A DNA stretch of 64,000 nucleotides from Tipula vernalis. Its lineage: Eukaryota; Arthropoda; Insecta; Diptera; Tipulidae. The stretch covers positions 355,501,448-355,565,447 of the forward strand of contig OY282558.1 in NCBI GenBank assembly GCA_958295665.1. The letters are read 5' to 3'. The notes below the pieces were generated by a model. The model had not been told where the DNA came from. It saw nothing but the letters and a program-made list of their open reading frames with translations, and did no database searches. The position numbers were made by a program, and so were the translations under genes. Positions 35,255 through 48,403 of the stretch are shown piece after piece; the first letter of the stretch is position 1; each line of letters begins with the position of its first letter.

Positions 35255-37154
35255 CAGAACGATTTTTTTGATGCAAAACTTGCTTCTTTTTTGATTATAA
35301 CTGCATCGGTTTATTTTTCGATGCAAGATTTTAATCATAATGTGATATACGGTATATCATATATGCTGCGATGCAAGGCTTTTATCATAAAACACTGCAA
35401 CATTTTTAAGTGTGTACCCACTGCTTTTAGACGGTTTAACCATAAATTGTAAGATGCTCCAAGCATGCTTCCAGGTTGTTTGAAAGGTAATTGGACAACA
35501 AGCTTGTTATTCTTTGCTTTTTTACGGTTGCAAACAAATAACTTGGTGACCTTTGGTCATTCCTCTGTCTCTCAATATCTGCGGAGTGAATTGTTGATAT
35601 CTAAAAAGATATTTATGTACATTGAGCAATATTTTATTAATTGAATAAATTTTTTGTTGGTTGTTTAAAAATTATTTTATAGCTCTAGCTTTCGAATCCT
35701 ATGCGGATTCATTCTCAAAAGCAACAAGTCGTTCTGTTGTTTTGTTTGTTCCCTTTAAAATTATTTTTTTCTGTTACTTCAAACTCGTATTTATCTTCTT
35801 AAGGTTCGATCATTAGGTTATAAACAAAATAACTGTTTCAATTACCAAACGTTTAAATATCCAATCGAATGTATTTATCACTCTTCAAAGTTAATTCTGC
35901 TTTAATTCTATAGAGTAGAGACATCTCAGCAGGAATATCGATGACAAATACTATTCCCCTAAATGCTGAATCAAATATTGCCTCATTTTAGGAAAGACAA
36001 GTAATATGCCTGGAAGTCTATATTTAATCCCCTAGAAAATGTTTTTTTTATTTTTTATTATACTAATTTACTATCTGTCTAATATCTATTATTCTGAAAA
36101 AATTCTAGCCTATGTCGTGATAATGTATGTACTTATTCGACAAACTCCTCAACCGGTGAAACGACCTCGATGAAACACTACGGTGCTGCGAGTGGTACAA
36201 TTGGAAACAGCTTGACCTGAAACCGCCCTAAAAATTCTAACAGTATTCACCAAAATAAATTGAATATTGGTCGTTCAATTTAGAATTTTAAAAGTTTTGA
36301 AGAACGTTACTGTTCTACTTCTGACACTCGAGTTGCTAAAATCTTCGTTTTGGCGCTGGTAGACGAAACGTATTTGTATCACCCCTTGTTGTTGCAAAGG
36401 CTTAGAAGAGATGTGTTTAGAAAAAGAGAGACAAATTTAAATATTACTTATAAGGATAAAATCCTAAAAAGGTCCATTTTCTGCGAAATCATTTTTACTT
36501 AAACTTCGTATGGGCAGCATTTACAAATGTAAAGATGTCAATTTTTCTATTTGAACAACTACGACGTTTTTCCTTCATCTAGAAATTCTTCCTAGTCAGT
36601 GAATATTTCTCTATTTTGTTATTGAAAAATGCAAAAAAAGTTGTAAAAACAATTTTTTTACAGTTTTTAGAACAAGTTGTTGATTTTTTTTTTTTTGGAT
36701 CGATTAAGTAGGATTTACATTTGTAAAGATGTGTCTCTTTTTTTTGCGTAAATTTTTTGTGTGATTAAGGGTTATTATCAGGGGTAGGTAATGTCGAGTA
36801 AAAAAAGTATATTTCGAGTGGTAATTTGTTATTTAAAAAACTAAAAATATAAACACATAAAAAAATTATTTTTTGTAACAAGCTTCACATTTTGTTTGAG
36901 TAAGACTATGTACAAGGCAGACGGGCTTCAACATAGTCTTAAATAGTATTCTAAATTTTGTCGATATACCTTCGCTTATAATATCAGAAGTAAGTCGAAT
37001 TTAAAATGTTAGTATCCGAATTTCATAGAAATTTCTGAATTTTAGGTAACATAGCTCATTCATCAATACATTCGTCAATCTTTCTAAAGTAAAACGAATT
37101 TCACATTTTAGTATCCGAATTTTGAAGATAAATTTTAGATTTCAGGTAACTATA

Positions 37155-37206
37155 TACCTTAAATTAGAAAATGGAATTTATACCTTAAATTAGAAAATGG
37201 AATTTT
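37155..37206. repeat. 26-bp tandem duplication
   Basis: A 26-bp unit beginning TACCTTAAATTAGAAAATGG occurs twice head to tail (37,155-37,180 and 37,181-37,206), identical except for the last base. Confidence 0.9.
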
Positions 37207-37990
37207 AAACACTTTTCTATATTTTTAACCTAATCATCAACAGCTATGAATGCAACGAAAGAATTGAAAGGTGACCTTTTGGCTTCTACAAAGCAAAAGT
37301 TTGGTCATTTTACTATACTCCTAATTTTTATAAAATAATCGGAAAAATTAAACAAAAGCGGAAAATTTTATACAAAATCTACCTGTACTTTGTTAAAATT
37401 GGATTTTTTTACAACAAATTGAAATACAAATTCAAAATAGTTCGTAAACATTTTTAACCCTAATTAGCTAGCATGGGTGGAGTTTCGCAGACTCATTTTT
37501 GTTATTAACTTTTTAATTTTTTATCTAGAATCACCTATTCTTTCTCATTTTCAAAAAACAATCAAGTAAATAACAAATTATTTGATCATTTTAAACTTAA
37601 TTTAGGAAAAGTCCAATATATACTAAAATAATGCAAACGAATTCACACTATGCAGGGCAGTGTATAATTTATTCCTTTTCTCACCATTAGAAAAAAAAGT
37701 CAAAGGATACCAATATTCGCGAATTGAATTATTCAGAAGACTAATCAGTTAGAAGTAGTCAAAAAATTTGTAAACTATTTGTAACTGTTTGGATGTAACA
37801 ATTTCCAGAAAGTTTTTTTTTTGCAACACTGCACTACGTCTAAGCTTGACAAATATGGAATGTAAATTTAGTAGTTTTGCGACAGATCAACAACCAATCC
37901 ACTGAATTACTTATTTTTGAAATGAACATCCTCAAAGAAACAGGGAGGAAGAGCTGTGTAATCCATAATAAATCAAGTATTGCGGGTTAT

Positions 37991-38053
37991 AATATAGGAT
38001 TTCACATGTTTTAGTAGATCAATAGGAATATAGGATTTCATATGTTTTAGTAG
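37991..38053. repeat. 27-bp direct repeat
   Basis: A unit beginning AATATAGGATTTCA and ending ATGTTTTAGTAG occurs at 37,991-38,017 and 38,027-38,053 with one substitution and a 9-bp gap. Confidence 0.85.
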
Positions 38054-40711
38054 GTCTCGACAAATTAAAAGGGTAAGAAGATATCCTCGTACAAGCGTGA
38101 AATCCTAGCAAATGAGATTTTATATCGCCGATGCACCATGGTCCCAATATAGATTTTGAAAACCACAATAAATTCAATATTGTTTTATGCTATAATAAGG
38201 GGAATTTAAAGGATGGTTGATAATCTGCATCATCAATGACAGTTATTTACTTTTAAAAAAATCAACTCAATTACGCTTAGCGTTACTTTATAAAATATAG
38301 ATTCAAGAGCAGTACGGCTATGTTTTCGCATATTTGCCTCATTCGATAGTGCTGTAATTTATTAAAAAAAATTATTTTAATTTTTTTGATCGGATTACTC
38401 ATTTTCCACTTTATTATTATTGTCTAAATAAATTATTTATTTCAATTTTGGACATTGCACAAGTTTTTTTCCTCATTTTTCAAAATGTATTAAATACAAA
38501 GGCCATATTTGAAGGTGTAACAAACCTGTGAAATGTGTTCCTGACGAACAGGAATTTATTGTACCAAACAGAAATGTAAGCTTAGGTAAGTGCTGCATGT
38601 CTATACTGCTAATAATAAAAAAATTAATGCAAAAACTTAAATAAGGCACCTGCTGAGTTTGTGTATATTTTAGCCAACCAGTTTCAGTACTAAATATTGT
38701 AGAAATATTATGCGACGATTATTTCGCCTTTATAATCTAACAAGCTTAAGTTGTGGATTTTTGGTTTATTAGCGATGTAACTGCCAAATTGAATTTTATT
38801 TTTCTTATCGTAATTTATAAATTAAACTGTTTTATTTTTTTTTTAAATGTAGCAAACGTTTTCATTATCTTTAAAAATTACATTTCAATCCAACTAAAAT
38901 GACCGTTGCTAGGGTTAAAATAATTTCGTACCAAAAAATTCCGATTAATCAGTAGTCAAAATTTGCTCTAGTTTAAATCTACGAAACTTTTGATTTTATT
39001 TAGTGGAAAATATCAGTATTACACTTATACATATTACTAAATACATTAGGAGGGTTAAAAGACTTGTTAAATTTAGGCAAAGCGAATTCTTTGAACATAA
39101 AGCAAAAAAAAAATTCATGTAACAGCCAAATTAATACCACACTAAAATTTAACTTAAATCAAATAAAGTTGTTTTGCCCATCCATTTCCAAACGCCTTCT
39201 CTCTTTGATTGGAAAATAATCCCTTTACTATGTTTACTATTTACGTTATAATTTTTGTTTTGTTATTCATACAATTCATACGAAATTTGAAAACATCAAA
39301 TAAGCCCTCGAAGAGAAAAGTATTATTTGGTTTCAAGTAGGTATCATTATTTCCAATATAGACTTGTGATTTTAACGTTAGTAAACTGTTGCCTTCTATT
39401 TATTATTTTATCTTCTCAATTTATATTTGTTTGATATTTTATATCCTTAACAATAAACGAAAATCATGTTTTTGTAAATAAGTTTTAAATAACACTTATG
39501 AAAAATCTAGTGGCATTTGAAATTCAAAATGTATATATGTACTCACATTATCAGGGATGAGATATCTTGAAAAAATGTAGGTAACTTCATTGACTTTTAG
39601 GATAATAATTAAGGGACGACTTCTTAGTATAAACAAATTCGATATTTATTTTTGATTCTACATTTAAACCAAGACATTATCATCTTTCTTCGAATTTGAT
39701 ATGGAAGATCTGTCACAATATACGTTTCAAATAATACAAATAGTTTTATTTGTATTTGGATTATATGAGGATACAAGGATACACAAGAGTAAGAAATTCT
39801 ACCTATTCTATCTAATAAAATTTTCTAAATTAGGATATTACTATGCATTGTATGCCCATATATTTGATATAAGAAGATTTTAAAACAAATTAATTAATTT
39901 AATAAATGTAAAGCTTTATTTTAAGTCTAATACCCTGGAGCTAGTATAGTTTTTGTGCATTCCTGGTACCAGTTGGACACATTTTTATTTTAATTCATTT
40001 ATTTCTACTCTTTCTAATCCTAATTTAGAAATTGTAAACCTATAAAAATTTTCAAATAAATTATAAAGTGAAAATTAGGAATTACAAGTTGATTGTCCAA
40101 GGTCAGCATGTGTTTACCACATGAAATTTTCATTGTATTTCCAAATTAGGTAACAACCTTCGATATAGCAATATATTATTCGATATTAATAACTTTTAAA
40201 AGCTCCTATAAAGATTGAACCAAAAAAACATAAAAGTAACCTGTTCACTCTTTACCAAAATAACATATCCGATCGACAGGCTATTAGAAAATGCACTAGT
40301 ATTTTCTAGAAAACAGTCAAAATTGTCCTTATTTGAGATAAAGTAGTTTCTGGGCTGTAAAAATGGCGATTTTGTTTGTGGACGTCGTTTGTTTTCGCTT
40401 CGTAAATTAAATAAATATTATAAAACATTCTCTGTAAAATTGGGCGTTTTGTCTTTTTTTGTTAATGGGTTAGTAAATTATTCACTAGTGGTTAGTGAAT
40501 TAATTATTTTTCACTAACCTATAGTGTCATTATAGCTGCTACTATGAAAAAATGATTCGACTAGCATTTAGAACTAGAGAAAATATATTGTGCCGTTTTG
40601 TGCGCTTAAAAACGAATTTAAATAAAGCAAAATCTGATTTGGAAACATATTTAAATTCTACCAAAAATTTATAAAATGTCTTTTAAAGTTGATAGATACT
40701 TTTTTTTTTAT

Positions 40712-41005
40712 ACGGTGTGAGCTATACTAGCCCTGTGCACCGCGACCATTGAGGTCTATTGTGCATCCCCAGATGGTTTCACGTAAAGTGGAGGTTCAAG
40801 TCCTTGATAAACGCCACCAGCTCATGCATATTTAAAGGGCCAGCGTTAGGCCACTATATTGTGTATGCATGGAGGAATTTAAGTGTTTTATGGATTATAT
40901 TATCATCACACGTGAATAGTAGATGTTCGGATGTTACCCTTTCCAGGTTGCAGAATCTACAACGGTCTGTAGGGGACTTTCCCATTTTCTCCAGATGATA
41001 TATTC
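40712..41005 (-). mobile_element. LOA-like LINE 3' fragment
   Basis: The minus strand encodes C-R-F-C-N-L-E-R-V-T-S-E-H-L-L-F-T-C, the C-terminal zinc motif of the LINE at 19.55-23.40 kb, then L-V-A-F-I-K-D-L-N-L near the end of ORF2. The 3' UTR has CACAATAGACCT and GGTCGCGGTGCA, close to the 3' UTR of that LINE. No TAA tail is visible; a T-run precedes it. It is more diverged than the other copies. Confidence 0.8.
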
Positions 41006-41009
41006 ATTA

Positions 41010-42500
41010 AACCTGGCTAAATTAGTACCCCAAATTTTTCAAATAATCAATCATTTATTTTTCCTATACTCAAGATAGTTCGAATTTTTTTCATTTCAAC
41101 TGAGCATTGAATAAATTAATTTAAAAAAATTGCTTTTCAATTTAAAGCACTTGCCAAAAAGAAGTGTCTGGCCTGAAGAATACTACCAAAAGTTTGTTTT
41201 CTGTTTAAAGGAATTATAGAAATTTGGCTTTGGAAAGTTAGGTTTTGCTGTTTTTAACATTTTTAACTTCATTTTCCTAAATAAATTTGCTCTATGTTTC
41301 AAAATTTCAAAATTTGCTAAATTCCGAGTATAATAATTTAAAATGTACCGTAATTTTCCTAATTCAAAATTCATAATTTATATTATAATTTTAAAAATCA
41401 CAAAACAATAATATTTTTAAATTTTAAAATTTCCCGTTCTACTAAATTGGTAAAATGTTCATAATTTCCAAATATCCATAATTTCCATATAATTTGGTAG
41501 TCGAATTCTGATTCTAAATTCGCTTTAACTGATTGAAAAGTCAACATAAATAAAACTTTTCACAGTACATACTCTCCTTATAATTTCAATACCGTCTGTT
41601 CGACTAGCTCGAAAGCTAGTAAGCAAGCAATTTGTCGACAAATCATGTTTTGTTTTCATAATCAAAAATTGCATATTCACTTTTCATACTTTTACCTGCA
41701 AATCATAATATTTTTGACTGTCAAATGATTTGCATGCTAGCTAGATCGAGCATGTACCCTAGTTTTTGCCAAGTTGGTTGAATATTATTTAAGGGAATAA
41801 TTTTATTTATATCAAGATGTTTTCTTACACTGGTTCGACCATACTCTTTGAAAACTGTTTTGCTTGTAGCTTTTGATATTTCGAAAACAAAAGATTATAA
41901 AATTTAAACAATTATCTAAATTCGTGATATAATTACTAGATTTAGTAGATTGCCTTAATTCCAATGCTGAATTCTGTTTATTCTTGAAAAATCCTAGCAA
42001 TAATTCTCAGTTGACCACAATATTTCTTTTTCGAGAAGTAGTGTACGAGTATATCAGCAGTAAATTGTAAAACTGTCGACATAATGGGCGCATTTAGCAC
42101 ATTAAGGTCTACTTTAGAGATATTCTGAACTGTAGAATAGTCTTACTTATAGATGCGTAGATGTGCTGGAGGTAAAATATTAGATTTTAGTTTTGCTTAT
42201 AATTTTCGGGATACTTATCAGATATATCGAATTATAAACAATAGCTTATTTGCCCTATTTACGCTTTATTTTTTTATTAGATCAGATACACAATGCCAAA
42301 ATAATAGTGAAAGCTTAAATCAAAAAATATCTACCCAAATGTAGACAATAAATTTTCTCCTCACTAAAACCGTGAAATTATCCAATTTTTTTAGTGAGGT
42401 ATTTTGCATCCAGCAAAATTTACCATGTAGCCTCGTGCCTAAAAGCACAAATACATCTCTACTCTAGCTTTTTTCTATTAAGATATATTTTATGTCATTT
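41010..42500. other. No gene recognised
   Basis: AT-rich DNA without coding motifs. A short palindromic patch (TTTGTCGACAAA) lies near 41,631. Confidence 0.45.
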
Positions 42501-42512
42501 TATGGTACGTAG

Positions 42513-44238
42513 TAGGGTTTGCAAAAAACCGTGTCTCTTCTGAAACCGGTTTTACGTTTTTTTTTTAAATCTTAAATTCGGTTAACCGGTTAAAACCGGG
42601 TTTTTAAAGAAAATAATGTATTCTATAATAAAATCGCACTTATAGTGTTAGTTCGCTAAAGAACGCCATTAAATAAATTTTTTTTTCATAGTTTATGTTT
42701 TCAATTCCAATTCAGATTTACAAATTCATTTTTTTATTACGAAAATTAATTAGACGGCTTCTAATTTAATTGCAAAAATTTCCTGATACAGAAAAGGTTC
42801 CTTCGGAGTCGGTTGTAGTTGGTTTAACTGTAAGTAAGGCACTGAAAAGCAATTATAAGTTGCTTGTTCTTTTCCCAGTTGCTTCGAAAAAATGAAATCT
42901 TTTCTAAAATCGTTAACATTAACGACTTCTTGTGTTTTTATACAGACTCTTTTTCAAAAGCCAAGTTCAGTTCATCATTAAGCGACATTTCAACATCATT
43001 ACACACATTTGTTATATTAATCTCACTAGCCTTACTATCCAGCAAACTTTCTGATTCTATTTGAAACAGTATTTCCAATAATCGCTTGACAAAATTAAGC
43101 ATATCTGTTTTTGACGAATATGCCAGAGAAACTCCCGATTGAGTGAGTGATTTGGTTTCTGGATCTTTTAAATACTTTGCCAAATATATTAAATTAATAT
43201 TTTTACGTTCCAACACCTTCTTTTTCAATAAATTAAATAAGTTTTAGCTGGCTTCCGTATTTATCTGGTCAATTTAATTCAACATAAACGTGACTATGGT
43301 ATCGGCCGTTATTACTGTATTATCTCTTCATCCCAAAGCTTCCACTGCTTCTTGTACGGGTGACAAAGCATCATCACAAGTATATTTAAGCATTATTTAA
43401 GAAATATATTCGACCATATTTAATTTTTGTAAATCATTCAATGTTATCTTTATGCAATGAGCTTTAAAAATTGATATAACATAGAGTTTTAGAGTCTAAA
43501 ATTAGTCCAATTTCAACATTGAAGTTTTGCTTAACATGTTGCTGTAAAATTGTATTTCTTATAAGGAAACGCTTGAAAAATTGTACAATATTTCGAACTG
43601 AAATAATGCATGGATTTAAATGGAACGTCAGAATATTCAACTTCACAATATTCTTCATTTCCGAATTCATCATCATATACAATATCACAATCAAATTAAT
43701 CGACTTCATTAGTTTCTATCGTTGCTTCCACTAATCGGCATGATTTTTTTATATAAAATGCCTCTAACGCCAAGAGTAACCCGTGGTCCATATATAGAAC
43801 AATTTCAGCTTCCGATTCATTGCCAAATTTAACATTTACTGAAGCTCCGTCACATTTTGTGGATACAATATGATTTTTCGGAACCATTTCAAATTTGTAA
43901 AGTCGTTGATCAATTAGTTCTCATATAAAACGAATCTCGTTTTCTCATGTAAAACGAATGAATCATAACTTCCGTATATGCGGAATAAGCACAAATTTAT
44001 AAATTTCAAACCCAATTTAAAAAAATTCAAGTATCTTCTGGCCTTTCTGGCAGCTTGTCCACTCATAGTTCATTTTCAGTTTTTGTAGCCGATTTTTAAA
44101 TCAGTTTCATCACATAATTTTCGGATTAGGGGCACTGATAACAACAACCAAAAATTATTCGGTTATTTTTCCAGAAAACCCGAAATTTATTAAAAATCCG
44201 GTTTTTTAAAACCGGTTCTAACCGGTTTGCAAACCCTA
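42513..44238 (-). mobile_element. hAT transposon with 8-bp target duplication
   Basis: Terminal inverted repeats TAGGGTTTGCAAA (42,513-42,525) and TTTGCAAACCCTA (44,226-44,238), flanked by perfect 8-bp duplications GTACGTAG at 42,505-42,512 and 44,239-44,246. TAGGG-type ends and an 8-bp duplication are diagnostic of hAT. CCGGTT motifs cluster just inside both ends (about 42,552-42,600, 44,198-44,226). The 1.7-kb body carries minus-strand transposase relics. Confidence 0.95.
42938..43887 (-). pseudogene. Decayed hAT transposase
   Basis: Three disconnected frames. 43,696-43,887 has T-K-C-D-G-A-S-V-N-V-K-F-G and D-H-G-L-L-L-A-L, where active hAT proteins have T-D-G-A-S-x-x and C-x-x-H-x-L-x-L; the metal-ligand-region cysteine is lost. 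43,464-43,709 has V-R-N-I-V-Q-F-F-K-R and L-I-L-D-S-K-T, matching the block before the central helical insertion. 42,938-43,228 carries further acidic sequence without the dimerisation motif. Only about half of a normal transposase length remains and the frames do not connect, so it is inactive. Confidence 0.75.
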
Positions 44239-44246
44239 GTACGTAG

Positions 44247-45770
44247 TATATACTATATATACGTTAAGTATGTGAATAATCCTTAAAAAAAAAAAAAAAA
44301 ATTCCATATATCTATGAATGTTAGAATTTCTATAAATCGTCAAAGCGGTGGTTTGGGCGGCAGCCCTATCCTCTGAGCTAACGTTTGAAATGAATTAAAA
44401 CAACAAATTTGGGATTTTAATTTATAAATTTTGTATTTTGGATTAATATCCCGATGTTGTTTTGGGATTTTGTCCACTTGGTTTTCTTCATTTAGGGGAT
44501 ACCGTACCGTTCCTCATTTTATAACATTTGAAGGCATTGTTAAAATATTAAATCTCATTTTTTTACGTTTACTACAATATGTACATACATAATGTATAAA
44601 ATGGCATTTTGTAATTTACCGCCCAACTGTGATTGAAACTAATGATTCTTATTCCTTTCTTACTACGACTTCTGAGTAGAACGTAAAACGTCCTTTTGTA
44701 ATATACTTTCGAATTTGGCTGCCAGAGCTTTAAACTGGAAAATACTTTATTCAGTAAATGATGTAAACGAGCAACCGCATTTGCTTAACATTTTTGCACT
44801 GTTGATACCACTAGTGTTATTCGTTTTATTACTTCAGTAATCAGATATTCAACAAAATTTGGAATAAATATTTTAAATTATTAGAGTTATGTTTTGTGCT
44901 TAATGTGAATCACAAGAGAACTACGAGTTGTCTTTACGAATTTCCTTATTTCAATTTATCGAGAAGCACGTTAAATTTGATCCTACTAAAGCCCTGTAAG
45001 TACAACCCAAGGCAGCGGTCTTTCTTTGTTCAAGGTGTAAAACGATGTTCATCCATCTACTAAAGCTACGTCTAGTAGTATAACTTTAAAAGATTATATG
45101 ATGAAACCAGTGTCGTGAATTCATTTTTTATTTCTTTTCTTATTTTTTTTTTTTTAATTTAAATGATATTTTTCCTGACCTCAATTATTCTGTCTGCTTT
45201 CCCAATTCCTTTTCTTAACCTTAACATGGATAAAAAGGCTAAGCCTTATTTATGTAAATGTATCTCTTTAAATCTATAAATAAAGCCCTCATCTTACTAT
45301 ATGTTTGAGGTTATACGAGTAAAAATATTTTTTTTCTGGCCGGTCTAACAAATGCTCAGAGTTATTTAGAACGTAACATTCTTCAACCATCAATTCGCAT
45401 TTAAAGTGGTGGGGAACTTGAACCAGCCTTCAAATATAATACTGTTCTTTCAGCTAGCAGTGCAACCAGTAGAGTATGTATTGTACGGTCCATCTGATGA
45501 CATCAATTAATAGTAAAGAAACATGCACATTTATTAAATAAAAATATGACATAAAACGGTAACGAGGATTAAAATCGGAAAGAAATTAATTAATATGTAA
45601 ATAGAAATAAAAATATAATACGTACCTAAATAAAATAAACACAGTGAAAAATTAAGAAATTATTTGACCGTGTGAATTACTTTCCGCTACAATCGAAGTT
45701 TAATGTATAAATAGTTAATGCTGCAAATTAAACCCCGTATCGGAGAAAGTATTAAAGTGATTTAGTGTGA
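44247..45770. other. No gene recognised
   Basis: Non-coding AT-rich DNA with an A17 tract at about 44,286. No transposon ends or motifs identified. Confidence 0.4.
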
Positions 45771-45777
45771 TAACGAT

Positions 45778-46060
45778 ATGGTAACTATAGGAAATTTAAA
45801 ACCATTTTTACCTGGGGACAATGTTGTTGAATACATGGAACAGGTAAAATTATTATTATTTTTTTGTTTTAACAAACACAGTTGGAGAAGCACGACAACC
45901 AGCGTTCTCATCTACCGTAATTGGTAAAACAGCGTATTCAATATTAAAAAAATTATGTGTCTGAAACATTTAAATTCCATTTAAGACAACAACAGGCATG
46001 TTATTATAGTATTACCCACTTTTTACTTAGTGAACTCATTTCAAGTCAACAATAACCAAA
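45778..46060 (+). pseudogene. Possible start of an unrelated LTR-element gag
   Basis: A plus-strand start M-V-T-I-G-N-L-K-P-F-L-P-G-D-N-V-V-E-Y-M is followed, after frame breaks, by I-G-K-T-A-Y-S-I-L-K-K-L. Both pieces resemble the N-terminal part of Ty3-type gag proteins. Orientation is opposite to the Ty3 element next to it. It is cut at about 46,124, where the truncated LTR begins. Assignment is weak. Confidence 0.3.
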
Positions 46061-46123
46061 GATGGTCTGTTAATCATCCCACTAAAACCAAAGATGAAAT
46101 TAATGCAGCAAGCCGTAATGGCG

Positions 46124-46551
46124 TTTTATATTTCACCCAAAAATTAGTACAACACAATTTATTAATTTTAATTCACAAAATCACTTATTTAAATTATTCA
46201 CACACTTTTACTGTAAGCTTATAAATTTTATTTCGCACAAAAAACACTTTTAAAAATATAAATCACTCTTTAATTCCTTTTTAATCTTTACACTGGTACA
46301 CTATCGCTTACCAAATACTAATAATACTTACAAGTTTACACCATCGCGTTCCAAAATCGAATAATCCAATTCGATCTTGTTTGCCTTTTTAGATAAACAA
46401 ACCAAAATTGTATAAAGCTCATGACTTTTCCAATTAGAATAGTGTAGTAATATTTAGAACTGTTTTATCTTGGAAAATTCCATTTTAGTACAGTAAAACA
46501 TTGAGCTATTTGTTTAACTTATTCTATCACATCCTAGGTATCACCGTCACA
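46124..46551 (-). repeat. 3' LTR (truncated) of the Ty3-type element
   Basis: Aligns with the 5' LTR from its first bases (minus-strand TGTGACGGTGATACC, starting at 46,551) to about 46,124. The equivalent of 48,730-48,825 in the 5' LTR is missing. Confidence 0.85.
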
Positions 46552-46755
46552 CTACCAATCACCTAAGCCTGTTCATCCCGAACAGGTTCCAAATCACCTC
46601 CTCTGTACTGGGCCAAACTTGTTTTAAAGCACCACATTCGATTTACCTCCTTGTCTCTTTCTTGTCCTGTAGGGTGCCGTCCATGTAGGCTGCACATACT
46701 GATCCCTCATCCAGTCATCGGACAATCGCACTCCTCTTCGCACAAACCGACACTT

Positions 46756-47294
46756 CTAACTCAATATCAGTATAACCTGATGTTCATTTGTTTCCTCAAC
46801 AATTGTTTCAGATTGCGGTGGCAGCTCCTCGCAATGGCTGATTGTTACTCGCCTTACTGTCGCATCCATACCGTTAAGTTTAAGTTTCAGCTCGATGTTA
46901 TCGCTACTCAATATTCCTCGTCCAAAATCCAACACAAAGCCATTCATCCTCATAAAGTCCGTTCCCAAAATGACCTCGTCCACAATGTCTGCAACCAGAA
47001 CTTCATGTGGGAAAATAGTTTCGCTGATCCTTATGCTCACCATCATTTTCCCTTTTATCATTGCACTCTCTCCAAGCCTCCCCGAACAATCGTGTAGGTT
47101 GCTCCGGTATCCAGCGTAATGATACACTTCCTTCCCTCAACATTACCCTTGATAGATACGTTGATTCCGCCTCGGCCTACACTCGTAACAGCGATAAATG
47201 TTATGGGGCAACCAGACGGTGAAGCCAGCTTCGGTTCCTTCAAACTGACTACTAACCTTTCCGATACCTGCTCTCCGCTAAGTGCTCTTTCCAC
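46756..47294 (-). pseudogene. Retroviral-type aspartic protease (Ty3-type)
   Basis: The frame at 47,058-47,294 contains the catalytic L-D-T-G-A-T-Y-T-I-V. The overlapping frame 46,756-47,127 continues with the flap/core strands and ends in V-D-E-V-I-L-G-T-D-F-M-R, the I-L-G-x-D block conserved in Ty3-type proteases. A frameshift near 47,100 separates the two. The catalytic aspartate is present. After the protease a few dozen residues lead into the 3' LTR with no RT. Confidence 0.88.
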
Positions 47295-47303
47295 AAAACT
47301 TGG

Positions 47304-48403
47304 TTATCTGTGCCGTTTTCCTCTTACTTTCAAACTATCTCGCGATATGTGGCCAATCTTGTTACAAACCCAACATCTTAGCTCGCTGCCTCTAGACCTT
47401 TGTCCCGCTGTTGGGCGTTTGACCGCATAAAAAGTGGCGATCTTCTCTCTCTCTCTGTATAACACTCCGATAGTCCATTGAGATGTGACCCAACTTGTCA
47501 CATTCACAGCATCTAAGCCTGCCGCTTCTAAATTTTGGTACCGTCCGCTCGATGAACCCTTAACGTTTAAAATCATTTGGCGTCTATAAAATGATGGTTT
47601 GGTAAAATGCTTCACAGCCTCGATCGTTAACGCAAACGCAACGATTTTCGCGTGCCTCTGGATCTAGAATGCCGTCAATGAGTGCGTCAATTTTTAGCCT
47701 TTCCATATAGTCAGACGATGTGCTGGTATGTGCTAGATGTACTAATCGCTCGATTGCCGATGAAAATTGCATTAACGATTCTCCTACCTTTTGGTGGAGC
47801 CGTTTTAGTTCCATGCGATAAATTTCCTGATTATGGTCACTGCCGTACTTCCGATCTAGCGCCATTATAATTTCAGGATAGCTGTTGCGATGCTTTTCAG
47901 GAATGGTTTGTAAAGCCTCCGCTGCTTCACCTTTAAGGGCCACTATAAGAGCTGCAACAAGATGTTCAAAATTCCAATGGTTTTGATTGGCTGCCTTTTC
48001 AAATTGAAATTTGAAAATGCCGAAAGGTGTTGTTCCGTCGAATGTTGGTAGCTTTAATTTAATCGATTGATAGGTCTGAACCCCTTGCATCGTTGATCCA
48101 CTTGCCTTGACATCATTTAGTTGCTTTCTCGAGACGTTGAACCTCCGCTTGTAATTTTTCTTCAACCTGTTAAACCTTCGTTTTGACAAGTTGGACTTCC
48201 GTTTCTAATTTTTGGTCAACCTGTCGAATCTCCAGTTGCAGCTTCTCCACTTCGCCGTGTATGTTAGAAGATAATTCGAAAAGATTCTTTTCCATTCTCT
48301 TTTGAACATCTATAATTTGGTCTTTAATTTCCTCTCCTTGTTCTTTCATTATTGGTTTGACTTGTTTATTTTCTCCAACATTTTGTTGTCTCACTACACT
48401 CAT
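47304..48403 (-). pseudogene. Ty3-type gag with two zinc knuckles, frameshifted
   Basis: Starts M-S-V-V-R-Q-Q-N (48,403) with a long charged coiled-coil-like N-terminus. A frameshift near 48,180 leads to the main domain. That domain has L-P-T-F-D-G-T-T-P, L-V-A-A-L-I-V-A-L-K-G-E-A-A, L-D-R-K-Y-G and the M-E-L-K-R-L..E-S-L-M-Q-F block of Ty3-type gag. A second shift near 47,600 leads to the nucleocapsid region. Knuckle one, C-C-E-C-D-K-L-G-H-I-S-M-D, and knuckle two, C-W-V-C-N-K-I-G-H-I-S-R-D, lie in different frames and both lack the final cysteine. Confidence 0.85.

Larger units (their letters stand above)
30358..35414. mobile_element. CACTA/CMC-like transposon with transposase and SAM-type gene
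   Basis: The left end reads ACACACTCGAAAAAA (about 30,359). The right end, read inward on the minus strand, is ACACACTTAAAAATG (from about 35,414). Both flanks carry repeated GATGCAA/TTGCATC motifs (left about 30,386-30,760, right about 35,271-35,377). Two minus-strand genes lie between: a SAM-type gene 3' part and a zinc-finger plus DDE-type protein. The C-A-C-T start after a short extension fits the CACTA/CMC group. The family of the transposase is from memory. No target duplication was found. Confidence 0.55.
35415..40700. other. Long AT-rich stretch without genes
   Basis: No coding motif or transposon end recognised. Two short direct duplications are annotated separately (37,155 and 37,991). 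Only scattered A/T homopolymers otherwise. Confidence 0.45.

Noticed and set aside
40400..40700. Possible extra LINE or transposon end left of the 40.7-kb LINE tail
   Set aside because: No inverted repeat, tail or coding match was found; only T-runs.
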